From: Telmatactis stephensoni
Taxonomy: Eukaryota > Cnidaria > Anthozoa > Actiniaria > Isophelliidae
Assembly (NCBI GenBank): GCA_029948255.1
Contig: JALIZF010001565.1
Span: 248,001-312,000, forward strand
DNA length: 64,000 bases
Direction: 5' to 3'
How positions within the stretch are numbered: the first letter of the stretch is position 1; each line of letters starts with the position of its first letter. Positions 1 through 11,660 of this stretch are shown piece by piece. Below the pieces are notes generated by a model, which searched no databases, was not told where the DNA came from, and saw nothing but the letters and a program-made list of their open reading frames with translations. Made by a program: the position numbers and the translations under genes.

Positions 1-463
1 TAATGTGAATGTGACAATCTGAGCTAAACGTTGCCTTCTACTGTAACCGTCATTACCTTTAATCATAAGTACCGTAGAACCACCCCTTACGGACAGCTCG
101 ATAACATAGACACCTCTCTATAACGAAAAGGTCTATGTCCCGACCGCTGGAATCTCCATCTTACATCTTCTCGGATAAGGACGTTAGATCCCACGCCTGG
201 TTTGATTCGTTCTAACCCTGCATCAGGTGGACATAGATCCTGCTGTACTATTTGCAAAGAGTAGGGGATTGTAGCCCGGTGTCCTTACTACTAACACTTA
301 AGTGCATTTGATCATATCTATGTGGAATTTGCGCTATAAAAATCCTAAAATTTCATTTTCATTTCTTTGTAAATGGAACCTCTATAAAACGGACACCTGT
401 ATATTACGGACTCTTAAGTCCTTCAGTGCCCGCTTTAAAGAGGTTTTACTGTATTTTTTATAG

Positions 464-651
464 GTCTTAACATCCAATCACAGACGCACGATAGTATAGA
501 GGATGCTTGCACCGCGTTGAGACTTTACCGTAAATACACAGAGCTTACAAAGGACGGCGACCAAGCGGAATTCAAGAAAATTTTAAAGCAGCTTTACGAG
601 GATGGAAGGAAATGTAATTGGAAAGTTGGTGGGGGAAGTAACGAGGACTGA
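464..651 (+). CDS. PAN2: PAN2, last coding exon (3' end of PAN2-PAN3 deadenylase catalytic subunit)
   Basis: PAN2 is the exonuclease subunit of the cytoplasmic PAN2-PAN3 complex, which trims poly(A) tails early in mRNA decay. Only the terminal exon is in the window; the rest of the gene lies upstream of position 1. After an acceptor ending at 463 the exon reads 62 codons to TGA at 649-651. It contains QTHDSIEDACTALRLYRKY, the last conserved block of the DEDD (RNase T/DnaQ-type) exonuclease domain, with its final catalytic Asp in THDSIEDA. The tail (KQLYEDGRKCNWKV) also matches the PAN2 family. A polyadenylation-type AATAAA lies at 756-761. The exact residue at the splice join cannot be checked without the preceding exon. 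PRADC1 follows in the same direction about 750 bp on. Confidence 0.9.
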
Positions 652-1405
652 TCATTTTAAATCTAGTACATTCGTGAATATAGTTTTGTACATAAACAAG
701 ATAATATAAACGTTTTACAAACGGATTGTAACAGAAAACTAGGTATTATAATAAGAATAAAATTAACATTTCATTCTTCAGTTGTAGTTTGTTTTATATC
801 ATAATTGGTATATCACACGCGCTCTGATTGGTCGAGAACCGTATGTTATTACGGTACACACGCATAGATGACGTCATAGAATCTTATACGCGCGCTCTGA
901 TTGGTTGAAATGTTCCGACGATTGTATAAAACATATTTTTCCGTGGGTCTGAACTCTAATAGATTCACAGAAGACGTCAAAATGTGGTGAGAACAACAGT
1001 CATGACTCGACACTCGATTTCGTCTCGTGACGTACTTTTTTGTTCTCACCATATTTTAACGTCATCTGTGGATCTATTAGAGTACAGACGCACGGAAAAG
1101 TGGAATCTATTTGTTAAATTTTGCGTCAAATTTTTTTTTTACATTACGCGTCAATACAGATTGCAGTCCGTGAAAATAATTAAAGCCGGTCATTTTCTGG
1201 TCTCTACCCTTTAGGAGGTGTCATTCTAGATTTCTAGGGTTTCACTTATAGAAATGACTGGCTATAGTGTGTAGGAACCGAAGCAAAATGGTTTCCATTT
1301 TATTTCGTGTTCGGTCATCTGATTTGCATGACCCGGATCCGGAAGTAAATATGCACAGGTTACCCACAATTCATAGATAAAATCTCTGTTATTGAGGAAG
1401 TCGAA
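652..1405. other. PAN2-PRADC1 intergenic region with a foldback repeat
   Basis: No gene is seen. The PAN2 polyadenylation signal is at 756-761. The motif CGCGCTCTGATTGG occurs near 808 and 890 and in diverged form near 52410. An inverted repeat fills about 930-1110: the left arm contains TCTAATAGATTCACAG and GTGGTGAGAACA, and the right arm holds their reverse complements. A second copy of the right-hand part is at about 40310-40440. The short ORFs on both strands here fall within the foldback and are not credible genes. Confidence 0.6.
925..1115. repeat. Foldback/MITE-like inverted repeat, family A
   Basis: The arms face each other around a spacer near 1000-1030. The left arm is CCGTGGGTCTGAACTCTAAT followed by a GACGTCAAAATGTGGTGAGAAC core. 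The right arm has GTTCTCACCATATTTTAACG and ends AGAGTACAGACGCACGG. A copy at 40310-40440 shares the sequence CATCTATTAGAGTACAGACG and its flanks. No transposase is present. Confidence 0.6.
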
Positions 1406-3284
1406 ATGGAACTGAAGGCATTACGAATTCTAACTGTTTTAGTTTTAGCTTGTTTTTGGCAACTATGCTCAAGTATGTGACACCAAATTTAGTTTAAATT
1501 AACTTGATATAAGTAAATGTCCAATTTTAAAAAAATTCGTTGCTTTACAGGCTTACAGAGATTATATACCGCGTCCGATTTTATGCTGTTTGAGAGTAGT
1601 TCCCTGGTATATTTCGAAATCCTCAGTCCAGAAAAACTTCGTTATATTTTCAAAGTACGGCCTGCTAAGGATTTTGGCTCTTTATTTGTAAGTATAATAA
1701 TTTTTTGGTGTTAATTTGGAGCGGATGTTTTATTTTTGCAGAATGATTTCTGAAATTTTGATGTATTAAAATTATGATGATGAGTCATCATTCCGAGACT
1801 AAGTTTATAAATATGCTTATTGAATTACAATTTGTTTTCACAGAAACTCCAGTTTAATCGTGTTCGTCTCGTTGCTGCAGAACCATCAGATGGTTGTCAA
1901 CAATTAACTAACAGTATAGCTTTAAATGGTGCAATAGCACTGGTTAATAGAGGGTAAGACAGTCCATAATGTATTTAAGGTCATTTAACATATAAATTAA
2001 TGAAGGATAATTTTTGGTTTATGATCCAATAAGCCCCATACCAAGCAAAATGATGTTTTGACCCCCTCTCTATACCAGAATCCTTTTTGAGTAGCTTTTT
2101 TTCAGTAATTAAAACTATTAATTTTGTTTCTATTTTTGAAGGAATACTTAACATATTCAATTGACTCTAGAAAAGGATTCTGGTACATGCAGAGAGGAGG
2201 TCAAAATGTCATAACACTATAACACTAACACTATGGGCTTATTTCGCTTCTCAAGTCTGATACATGAAACATCATGAAATAATATTACATGCCAAATGTG
2301 GAAATCAGCTAAATATTGGCCAATTAAGATAATTTATGGGCAGTTGAATATATAATTTCCTCTAACAAATTATTGTAAGTTTGGCTTGGACTTGTTGTCC
2401 CCTTCCAAGAGGTATCTAATTATGGGAGGCTAAAAATGTAGAGTTCATTTATCACAGGAGGGGATTGAGGGCTGCTGTGTGCAGTTTGACTTGTTATTGC
2501 CTTGTTTTAGGGGATGTTCATTTGTCTCCAAATCACAAAATGCACAGCAATCTGGTGCTATTGCAGTATTTATTGCTGATGATACTCCTGATAATGCTGA
2601 TGCAATGGTAGACATGGTGCATGATGGCACAGAAAGAGTCATACATATTCCTGTGGGATTTCTGTTAGGTTCTGATGGGTAAGCAGTCTTAGAGACCTGG
2701 GGTCTATTTCTTGAAATACATGGTAACTTTACAGACCCGTAAACATACCTGATAAAGTTTACAGGTGTTTCACGAAGTGCATGTTATTTTCAATTTCTAT
2801 GATTTTATAGGCAAGGTTACAGGTGCGTGGGCATTCCCGTAATTTTCCCCATAAATTAACGGGCCAATAAACTAACCACGTTTTTCAAGAAATGGTGCCC
2901 TGGGGTCCACATTCTCTAGAGACCAAATAATTTTAGACTGTGGCAAAACAACTGCACTGCATATTTTAGCTGTTGTTAGCTTTTCTTAGTTTGACTGTAA
3001 CTTCACCCAGTAAAGTGTATTATTGGTTTTTCTGTCCACATTATTTTCCAATTCTATGATTTTACAGGGAAGTTTACCTGTGCTTGCATGCACACCTCCA
3101 TAATTGTCTCTGTTTCCCTTTAATTTTCCCAGGCTGTGATTTATTCATTCTTTTGTTTTTCAGTTATCACATCAGAGAGGCTCTCAAAGATTCTCATGTT
3201 TCAGCAGCCATTCTAACGATTCCTGTAAATGTTACAACAACACCAGACCTTTATACCAGACAACCACCATGGTCTTATTGGTAG
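1406..3284 (+). CDS. PRADC1: PRADC1, protease-associated domain-containing protein 1 (complete, 5 exons)
   Basis: PRADC1 (PAP21) is a small secreted glycoprotein that is essentially a lone protease-associated (PA) domain with no catalytic site. Exons read as 1406-1472, 1551-1687, 1844-1953, 2511-2678 and 3164-3284, all GT-AG, joining in frame to 200 residues and stop TAG; the human protein is about 188. The first exon gives a hydrophobic signal peptide (MELKALRILTVLVLACFWQL). The PA domain then shows YFEILSPEKLRYIF, RPAKDFG, LVNRGGCSFVSKSQNAQQSG and IPVGFLLGSDGYHIREAL, and the protein ends with the family's QPPWSYW. The ATG at 1406 is chosen because it supplies the signal peptide and keeps phase. 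Intron 3 contains an inverted-repeat element and intron 4 a second one. Function beyond the family name is not established from sequence. Confidence 0.93.
2028..2243. repeat. Inverted-repeat element, family B (in PRADC1 intron 3)
   Basis: The outer arms read AATAAGCCCCATA on the left and TATGGGCTTATT on the right. Inside them are CCCCTCTCTATACCAGAATC and its near reverse complement GGATTCTGGTACATGCAGAG. A related copy is at about 10895-11172. The structure suits a non-autonomous DNA transposon; no coding capacity is present. Confidence 0.6.
2690..2912. repeat. Inverted repeat in PRADC1 intron 4
   Basis: The left end (GGTCTATTTCTTGAAATACATGG region) mirrors the right end (TTTTTCAAGAAATGGTGCCC region) near 2880-2910, and the inner ACAGACCCGTAAAC resembles the complement of inner right-arm sequence. 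A partial second copy of the internal ATTTTCAATTTCTATGATTT segment lies at about 3045-3130. Confidence 0.45.
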
Positions 3285-3345
3285 CAATGATACACTCCAA
3301 AGTATTTGTAACTTTTCGATAAATTAAATAGTAGTGTTCTAAGAT

Positions 3346-3475
3346 TTAATGGTGCATATGGTATGTAAATAATTGAGGGTTAGGGTTATTATATTAATGG
3401 TGCATATGGTATGTAAATAATTGAGGGTTAGGGTTAATGGTGCATATGGTATGTAAATAATTGAGTAGGTATTTA
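3346..3475. repeat. Three-copy tandem repeat with GGGTTAGGGTT core
   Basis: Three copies of AATGGTGCATATGGTATGTA followed by AATAATTGAG begin at about 3348, 3396 and 3436. The first two continue into GGGTTAGGGTT, so the spacing is 48 then 40 bp. The TTAGGG-like core is too short to count as telomeric. Confidence 0.75.
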
Positions 3476-4639
3476 TGGCTGTGTATCAGGTCTATCCTAA
3501 TAATTAGTGACATTTTGGAAACAAATTATTTTCATTTTTCTTGATCTGTGACTGTGCAATAGAGTGACTTAACTTGCCCATTAAATAATTTAAATTTTCC
3601 CATTGAAAACACTTAGAAACACATGAAAGAATTTTCATCACAAACAAAGAATATCTTAATCCCAAGAGAACTTACAGCTAACATGGTTATTCTTTTCTGA
3701 TCCATCAATCATCATAGGGGGTGGAGCTATATGTGGATCCATTTGATCATTGGTTAATTTGAAATAAGGTCCAACTCCAAGGATCAGAAACACTATACAT
3801 TCTCTGTGAGAGTCACTAAAGATATGGTTTCAATATAATTAGAGTTAGACTAAAATGAATGCATTATATCTGTTGATTTTGTTAGCCTGAAACCTATGTG
3901 AGCATAGCCTGGCTGCTATAGACTCTCAGGTGGTGCCAGGTAGGAGGAGAGAGAAGAGGGAAGAAGAGAGATGCTCTCCCTTCTTCCATCTTCCCACTCA
4001 TTTCCCCTCTCCCCTTCACAGAGAGAGCATGTGTAGACAGACAAGTAGAATAAGGGTTAACCATGAATTAAGAAAATAGATGACGTCCTGCTGTGCAGTG
4101 GCTGTGTTGATGCCGTGTTCATGTTTATAAAAACTTTCAAAATTCCTGTAGTAACTTTGCTGTTTCCACAGGTATGGATAATCTACTCTATATTATATAC
4201 TTCTGAATCAAGACTTATCAGCCTTTCAGTACCAGTCCAATATTGAGACGCGGTTCTTAAATGTGACGTCATAAACTCCTGTACATGACGTACGCCGTGT
4301 GCTACTTTTTAACTCGTGGATTGCAAATCCGCAATATTTAAGGCCAATATATTAGATCATATGCAAATGCGAAACATGAGCCGCTAGGGCCAAAATTGAG
4401 GTATTGGTGTTCGTCGGGACTTTTTCTAGTAACTTGGTTTGATATGCCGCTTATATGTGGCGTTAGTGGCGTTCACTACGGCTACTTTTTGATTTAGAAC
4501 TAATATGATTTACAACATATTAAGATCTTTGATGGCCCGCTGGATATTTTAACAAAAGGATAAACGATATTGCTTGAAAAGCTAGAGATCAACACTGTAA
4601 AAGCCTCGTGACAAAACTGTACCTTAACACCGAACATTC

Positions 4640-4932
4640 CGGGATTGACGCGAGTGAAAAACACATTGCGCATGCTCGAAAATTCGGCGGGAATTCGTGG
4701 ACGCGTTCGTATCAGTTACAAAGAAAAGTATCGTCGATTCAACTGGCTTTGTATTATGCGAATTTCTCCCGTATTATTTGACTAGGGAAAGATAACAACC
4801 AAAGCGATGTTTTAAGAAAAAATAAGCACTAACTTTTCACGAACAGCCTTAACTTTCAAGATTTACTAAACCTCCAATGGTTTTGTTTAAAACTTCCGAG
4901 TGTGCGCAATGTGTTTTTCGCCCGTGTCACCG
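4640..4932. repeat. Foldback element, family C
   Basis: The left end has GAGTGAAAAACACATTGCGC and the right end has GCGCAATGTGTTTTTCGCCC, an inverted pair about 290 bp apart. A related copy in the opposite orientation is at 11500-11660, sharing AACGCGTCCACGAATTCCCG, TCGAGCATGCGCAATG and a stretch like the TAATACGGGAGAAATTCGC-type sequence. The copies are diverged; no coding sequence is present. Confidence 0.6.
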
Positions 4933-6212
4933 GGATTTCAATAGTTCGTCTACAACGGCAGGCGGCTATCATCCTGCAAAAGGTGCTTGAACTTTTTCAG
5001 CAAACATCCATCATTCATGATTCCCTAAAGTTAAAAAAAATCCTGATTCCTAAATTTTTATCCTAGATACTCACGGTTCCTTAACAATCAATATAAAATC
5101 TTGATTCATTATTCCGCTTCAATTCTTTTATTTTTTCGCATCGACCACACCCTTTCCCTATATCTGAAAACAGAAAATAAAATTCATAGATAGACTTTAT
5201 CAGCCAACTACCATTATCAGTAATCAACAGCAACTATCCATCAACAAACCTTCACTGTTTGTCAGTTCATGTTCGATGATTGATTTTTCCACTTTTGTCT
5301 TGTAGCAACCGCCGGCAAAAATATCTAGTTTGTAAATCTCGCTAAGACTTAATTAGAAAACATCAAACAACAAACGTATATCAAACAATTTTCATTTTGA
5401 TTTGATTATTGAGCTAGACATTCCGCCTGCGGATGCGGCAGATAGATTGCATAGATTAAACAACGCACCCTTTTCTCTCAATTTTATCAACTAAGACGAA
5501 AAGCAAACGCCATTTTGGGTTAGAGGAAGGCCAAAACGCTTCCAAAAGTATGGTTCTGCATTAGTGTTGTCGCAATTCATCACATCCTTGCAAGTTAGAG
5601 TAAACACATCATGCCACACTCTTTAATTTGATGTAACGCTAACCTGTTTCGATTCACCTTATGGAAATTTAAGACCTCAAATGCCAATAAGCCTTCGGTG
5701 AAAGGGACGATTATCATATCCAATCTGTACCGCTAACAGATCAGAATACTTGTATTATTCACCTCATATGTTATATACTTGGATAACGTGATAAGGGAAC
5801 TGACACTTATAAAAACATTAATAAGTTGAGTACCGCAGTTCATCTCAAATCGATCGCATGACTGACCACAGATACATCCAAGTCGAGGAAGGAAGCATGG
5901 CTAGTAGAAGTTACATGTAATTACTAGTTATAAAACAACACAAATGAGTGTACACGACAGTACTGTTAACAACTAGTTTCCTCTGACCTTATACACCAAA
6001 GACGTTCAGTTGCTTGTGGTAAATATCAAGATCAAGGCTGAAAAGAGAGTGAAGTTTTGCAACTACCCATACTCCTTTTCGGTCTAGTCGCATGGACTTC
6101 AGGCCTCTCGTGCAACCTTTTTTGAACAAAAATAGGTGTATATTTGTATACTCCAGCCTCGACTTGAACTCATTCAAGCGGATTCGAAAAAGGTCTTCCA
6201 CCGTTGTACGCG

Positions 6213-7133
6213 ATGAGTAATGAGACATCAGAGGGATTCAATACTTTTAATTTCCAGACTCGCCTTCTGGAAGAAGATGCTTGTGTGCGTAGATTTATCG
6301 AGTCTATGATGATCGTCAATGTTATAGGATCCTTGATGACATCCACCTTGAACTTCGTAATCATCATTACGTTTGTGAAATCACCACCTTTGCGAACGCC
6401 TTCAAACATACTTATTCTAAGTCTTGCCATGTCTGACCTTGGAGTTGGTCTTCTGGTACAGCCGGCGTATTTTTCGTATTTGCTTGCCTTGAGGACAAAA
6501 AATGACTCTCTGTTCGAAAGCAGTTCTGCAGCGTTCAGTAAAATGTTCGAGGTTTTTGGAACAGGATCGTTCTTAACGATCTTCGCTATCACCATGGATA
6601 GACTCCTCGCCTTGAGCCTGCACTTACGATATCAGGAACTGGTTACGACCAAGCGGTCTTTCATTGTTGTGATTATAATTTGGGTTTTTTCCGTGCTGTG
6701 GAGTTTTCTTCTATCAGAGTTGCACTATGATGCCGTGGAACACGTTAGCATCTCCCTCTCATTTCTTTTCCTCTTTCTAACTATTCTCGTTATGGGGAAA
6801 ATCTCTCGAGAAGTGCGTCGACACACACTACATTTTCGAAAACAACAGCAGCCTTCAGCATCAACCATAAACATGCCAAGACACAAGAAGTCAATCAATA
6901 CCATGTATTTTATTATTGGTGTATTTGGAATGTGCTATTTGCCTTATCTGTTCACTGTTCTTGTAATATCCATACGAGGCAAGATAAGAAATAGAGAGCT
7001 GTTGATTGTATTAACTTGGCTTGAAACACTGCTGATGTTGAACAGTACGTTTAATCCAGTTATCTATTTCTGGAGAATACAAGAAATGCGCAGAGCTGTT
7101 ATTCGGCTATTGAGGAAATTACGACACCGATAA
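6213..7133 (+). CDS. Intronless class A (rhodopsin-like) GPCR
   Basis: A single-exon ORF of 306 residues from ATG at 6213 to TAA at 7131. The ORF remains open a few codons upstream, but those lack an ATG. Seven hydrophobic segments are visible. Class A marks are LSLAMSDL (TM2 Asp), TMDRLLAL in place of DRY at the end of TM3, IIWVFSVLW (TM4 Trp), CYLPY in TM6 and NPVIYFW in TM7. The N-terminus is short, with two possible N-glycosylation sites, and the loops are short. There is no cysteine just before TM3, so the usual TM3-ECL2 disulfide is absent. That feature and the size resemble melanocortin/adenosine-like cnidarian orphan receptors, but the ligand cannot be told from sequence. A damaged copy of the 5' two-fifths lies at 10064-10464. 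Confidence 0.88.
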   Translation: MSNETSEGFNTFNFQTRLLEEDACVRRFIESMMIVNVIGSLMTSTLNFVIIITFVKSPPLRTPSNILILSLAMSDLGVGLLVQPAYFSYLLALRTKNDSLFESSSAAFSKMFEVFGTGSFLTIFAITMDRLLALSLHLRYQELVTTKRSFIVVIIIWVFSVLWSFLLSELHYDAVEHVSISLSFLFLFLTILVMGKISREVRRHTLHFRKQQQPSASTINMPRHKKSINTMYFIIGVFGMCYLPYLFTVLVISIRGKIRNRELLIVLTWLETLLMLNSTFNPVIYFWRIQEMRRAVIRLLRKLRHR

Positions 7134-9860
7134 CTGACACATAGAACTTCTTGATGAATTGAATAAGTTGTTGTTCGGCAACGGTTTACGGAATTTTCGA
7201 CACTGTTGAGCTGTTGCTTGACTACTCAAGTTTAAATGAGCAAGATGAGTAAAACTAATTTTTGCTGACCGCCTGCTGAGCAGGCCGTGATAGGTTTTGT
7301 CTAGTTTTAAATCATGTACTTCCAGTATAGTCTCAGTACCACCTATTGCTTCCGCCGCATGCACCAAAGGGAAAGAGTTAGAGGCCACGTTGGCTTTCAA
7401 GCATTAAGGTCTGTTCCCTAATATGGAAGTATTGCACTTAAAATCGGTGCACGTAAAGAAAACCTCAGGAAATAGACCAAATCGGTTAACAAAGGATTTT
7501 GTACTATTCAGTACTCTTTAGATTTTGTACTTTTTCACGGGTTAAGTGCGATTTGACTACTTAAATTAGCATAAAACAAACTAGTGGTCTATCACAAATC
7601 CTGCACTAATTCTGATTGGCTACATTGCTAAAGGTCTATAGACACCTTGCACATGACGTCAGAGCAGCTCATCTGGGGGACAAATTAAAACAAAAGACTT
7701 TTGCTCTCTTGAGAATTAAAATTCATTGTTTTGTCCCCCAGATTGAGCTGAATTCCAACATATTGCAAGGGGTCTATTCGTGATAGCCACAAGAATCAAG
7801 AAGAGTTTGCTTTTCACTACGGTAGCTAGTAAAACTGCCGCAGAACAATACAGAGTTGCCAAGTTCTTACGCGCACTGTTACGTAAAACAATTCAACGTA
7901 CGCAACATGAAACAAAGCTCTAGCTGGCAACCGCTGTACCAAAGTGCGGTCATTCTCATCCACAAATGGCAAAAAGGACCTCTAAACCAAATTGAAAGCA
8001 GAGCCGGTCTGGTCTTGGAGCTTTCATTAAGGTCAGTTTTCATAAATCCCTTCTTTCCTGAATCCGCAACTTCCGATGGTCGTCCTGGTGACAACGAGAA
8101 CGAACTTTTATCATATCTGTCCGTTCTGACTTCCTTGCTTCCATCGGAATAGGCCTTGTATTCAGCCTTGCGCTCTCGGCTCTCATGTTCATAATTAACT
8201 TTCCAGTCAATTAAAGCTGAAACAACGTGGAGAAAACAACAAATAGCAGTTCAATTCGCGAGGATAATGTTCAAGTTTTCCTATTTCCTATTATGAATAT
8301 GCTGGTCAATCTATTTCTAAAATCTAAGCAAAACAACCTATTGAATAATGTCGGCATCCTTTGTTCTTCAAGCCGAGAGGATTTCCCCTCTTTGCTGTAG
8401 CTGAAACTGAAACTATAGAATTTGAGTACGTGTTAATACAAAACGCTAGTTTTTGGCACTTTTAGCCGATTATTACTCGATATTGAAAAAAATCTCATAA
8501 TACATTTCGGTAACGTTTGACTTAGTGACTTATAGCGGGCTACTTTGCTTTGATTGGTTTTACACAGGAACAGGCAAATAATACAGAGAAGAGCACGAAG
8601 TAAATCCAATTTCTCACAAAAATAGTGATGACAATCCAGTGTAGATAAGGCTAGAAAAAGAGGCAAACAACATACATAATCGCGTCCGAGAAACTCTACA
8701 TATTATCCTCAGTATTGCAAGTAAGCGTATATATTAGAAGTCCAGAATATTAAGTAATTCCTATTGGTTGAATTTTACATTATCCTCCTTCCTTATAAAA
8801 GCCTGTCCAAGATAAAAATTAAAAAAGCCGCAAAAAGCCGAGACGAAAAGATTGCATGACGTGAATCGAAATTCAGGACCATAATTCGTCATCAAGCTAT
8901 CCGTCTGAAAACACATGTCTTCAGTGACGTCAAAGTGCGTCTTTTTCACGAATTTGGATTCAGACAGTTTAATTATCATCGATCTGACACACGTCCGGCC
9001 GAGAAATTCGTTTTCTAGCTAATATAAATTCAGTTAATTGGGCCATTTCAAGCAAGGATTAGAAATGCGTTGCTCTATCGAAACTTCAGTATTGACAATA
9101 GAAATCGATGCTACTTTCTGCTTAGCAACCCAAAACATTTGCTATATATAATAGCTCTACTCACTTGTATCAACCCGACCACATGACGGACATCTTTGGC
9201 GATTTAGTCTAAAAATGGTACTTCTAGTTATATCAACTTGAGCCGTCAAGCAAAAAATCGTCGATTCGAAGACCTTCGATTTTAACAGATTCGTGACGAT
9301 CATATACACGTCATAGCTTCTAGTTCCTGCCAAACGAGCGAGTCTCATCTTGTTCCTCAAATGATCCCAAAAATCGTCCCCGAAGTAATCCTGATGCCCA
9401 CTGAATGATCTGACCATCCAGTATACTCAGGAGCGTACAGGGTTCAGTTACGTGACACGTGATGAAGCATTTTCATTTTTTGTGATTCGGGAATCGAAAA
9501 AAAATTTCTCGTGATTCGCGAAAAACATTATTTGCGTGACATGAGAAAAACATAAATAATTGTTCGAGATTTGGCCGGATTTTGTGGTCTTTTTCTACGT
9601 GAATCACTGAAAAAATAAATACAATTGTCCCAGTTCTGCACTTTTTAGTTTTATCCAATTCGCTTCTAGGTAACGTAAACTAAATGCATGAACGGTGTAC
9701 TGAGAGTTAAAGCAGTTTTCTAGTTGTCTTTCCTTTTATTTCGAGCCGGAATATATCAGACAGTTGTATGTGATTCGTGATTTGACGTTTTTATTTTTCG
9801 TGAATCGTGCCGTAGTAGTCGTGCCGTGGACCTTCCCTGTACGCCCTGAATCAATCACTC
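7134..9860. other. Intergenic region between GPCR and its pseudogene
   Basis: No convincing gene is seen. One inverted-repeat element is at about 7560-7790. The remaining sequence is AT-rich with several short unsupported ORFs. Confidence 0.55.
7560..7790. repeat. Inverted-repeat element, family D
   Basis: The outer arms hold GGTCTATCACAAATC (about 7588) and the inverted GATAGCCAC/GGTCTATTCGTGATAG (about 7770). Inner arms are stronger: GCTCATCTGGGGGACAAATT (about 7666) pairs with TTGTTTTGTCCCCCAGATTG (about 7726). This suits a foldback MITE. Confidence 0.6.
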
Positions 9861-10464
9861 AGCATATGGCAAAATACCAAGATCAAGGCAGAAAAGAGAG
9901 TGAAGTTTTGCAACTACGCATACTCCTTTTCGGTCTAGTCGCATGGGCTTGAGGCCTCTCGTGCAACCTTTTTTGAACAAAAATAGGTGTATATTTGTAT
10001 ACTCCAGCCTCGACTTGAACTCATTCAAGCGGATTCGAAAAAGGTCTTCCACCGTTGTACGCGATGAGTAATGAGACATCAGAGGGATTCAATACTTTTA
10101 ATTTCCAGACTCGCCTTCTGGAAGGAGATGCTTGTGTGCGTAGATTTATCGAATCCATGATGATCGTCAATGTTATAGGATCCTTGATGGACATCCACCT
10201 TGAACTTCGTAATCGTCATTACGTTTATGAAATCACCACCTTTGCGAACACCTTCAAACATACTTATTCTAAGTCTTGCCATGTCTGACCTTGGAGTTGG
10301 TCTTCTGGTACAGCCGGCGTATTTTTCGTATTTGCTTGCCTTGAGGACGAAAAATGACTCGCTGTTGAAAAGCAGTTATGCAGTGTTCAGTAAAACGTTC
10401 AAGGTTTTTGAAACGGGATAGTTCTTAACGGTCTTCGCTATCACCATGGATAGATTCCTCGCCT
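9861..10464 (+). pseudogene. Truncated, frameshifted copy of the 6213-7133 GPCR with its upstream flank
   Basis: From about 9872 to 10464 the sequence matches 6021 to about 6612 with only scattered differences, so 5' flank and coding sequence were copied together. The copied ATG is at 10064. An extra G near 10190 (TTGATGG for TTGATG) shifts the frame at the start of TM1, and TCG has become TAG at 10419-10421, before the TM3 end. Homology stops abruptly after GATTCCTCGCC near 10462, leaving only TM1 to TM3. The upstream flank argues for segmental duplication rather than retroposition of an mRNA. The low divergence suggests a fairly recent event. Confidence 0.88.
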
Positions 10465-10894
10465 CTCCTTTCCTTTATTGGGTTTCCTGTGGGATCGAAA
10501 CGGAAGAGCGTAAGACTTTTCGTTCGTTCCCAGTCTCTATTTTTTAATTCTTTATCCTTTGCCAGGTATACCCAAAATTGCAAATTCCATACCCTTTTCT
10601 ATATCTTTGGCCTCAAAAAGGTAACCCTTTCGGGCGGAGCATCCCCCCGTATATAAATATTTGTATACACATTTACCCTCGATATTCTTCAATAAGTAGC
10701 ATATTTTATTTAGATCACAGGTAAGCCAACCCTCTGCTTAATGGATATATGATCAAGAGAAGTGTTTTTTATTAATAACAGAGGCCAGCAATGATGATGA
10801 TGTTGATGATGATAGATAAGCTATAACAACTAGATTACTCAGAAAATTAGACTTTATAAAATCAGTGGATTTTGATTTACAGAGGCCACAATAG

Positions 10895-11172
10895 CGGGCC
10901 CGCCCAAGTGTGATGGAGTTTTGGCCCCCCTCTATACCAGAATCCTTTTCAAGAACTTCTCATATTCATTGATTGTAAGTATTTATATGGTTTTGGTTTT
11001 GGATACCAGGCATGTAGCTGAATGGGCTTCCCTGCCTAAATAAAGTTTACCCTTACCTTTACCATTCCTTCGAGAATACAAACACAATAGTTTTAATTAT
11101 TTGACAAAGCTATACTCGAAGAGGATTCTGGTATAGAGAGGGGGTCACAACGTCATCACTCTTTGGGCTTAC
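10895..11172. repeat. Inverted-repeat element, family B, second copy
   Basis: The left arm has CCCCTCTATACCAGAATCCT and the right arm has AGGATTCTGGTATAGAGAGG, ending TTTGGGCTTACTG. It matches the element at 2028-2243 in arms but not in the centre. Confidence 0.6.
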
Positions 11173-11499
11173 TGATCATTACAGCAAAAGTTGCCAAATT
11201 TTGTTGGTGTAAAAATGTCATTTTATCAACTATAAAATCAGCTTACAACTATATTATTTGATTGGTCTGCATAAAACCAGTGAATTTTAATTCATTATTA
11301 AGGTCAGCAATGATAATTTGATGGGCTCTATCATAACTAAAACCCAAAATACAACTGAATCCTTCTTGTTAAAACCATTTGGCATATTAATAGTGTATTT
11401 CATCATTCTACTTTTTTAACTCTTAAAAGGTGTTTTCGCTAAATTGTCATTTAGGGAATTAGATTCCGCTACTGGCTGCAGTTTTTCTTTGAGCCGCCA

Positions 11500-11660
11500 C
11501 GGGTGAAAAACGCATTCTTTCCCTGGTCAAATAATACACGAGAAATCTGCATAATATACGACAGTTGAATGGACGGTACTTTTATTTGTAAACACGAACG
11601 CGTCCACGAATTCCCGCCAAATTTTCGAGCATGCGCAATGTTTTTCACCCGTGTCCTTTA
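11500..11660. repeat. Foldback element, family C, second copy
   Basis: The ends ACGGGTGAAAAACGCATT and GCAATGTTTTTCACCCGTGT are inverted. Inner sequence (AACGCGTCCACGAATTCCCG, TCGAGCATGCGCAATG) is the reverse complement of that in 4640-4700. Confidence 0.6.

Larger units (their letters stand above)
3285..6212. other. Intergenic region, PRADC1 to GPCR
   Basis: No coding exon is recognised. A three-copy tandem repeat is at 3346-3475, and a foldback element at about 4640-4932 is related to one at 11500-11660. The rest is AT-rich unique-looking sequence. The block from about 6021 to the GPCR start is duplicated at 9872 onward together with the receptor pseudogene. Confidence 0.6.

Noticed and set aside
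3373..3435. Possible interstitial telomere repeat (GGGTTAGGGTT)
   Set aside because: Only two hexamer-like units per copy, within an unrelated 40-48-bp tandem repeat.
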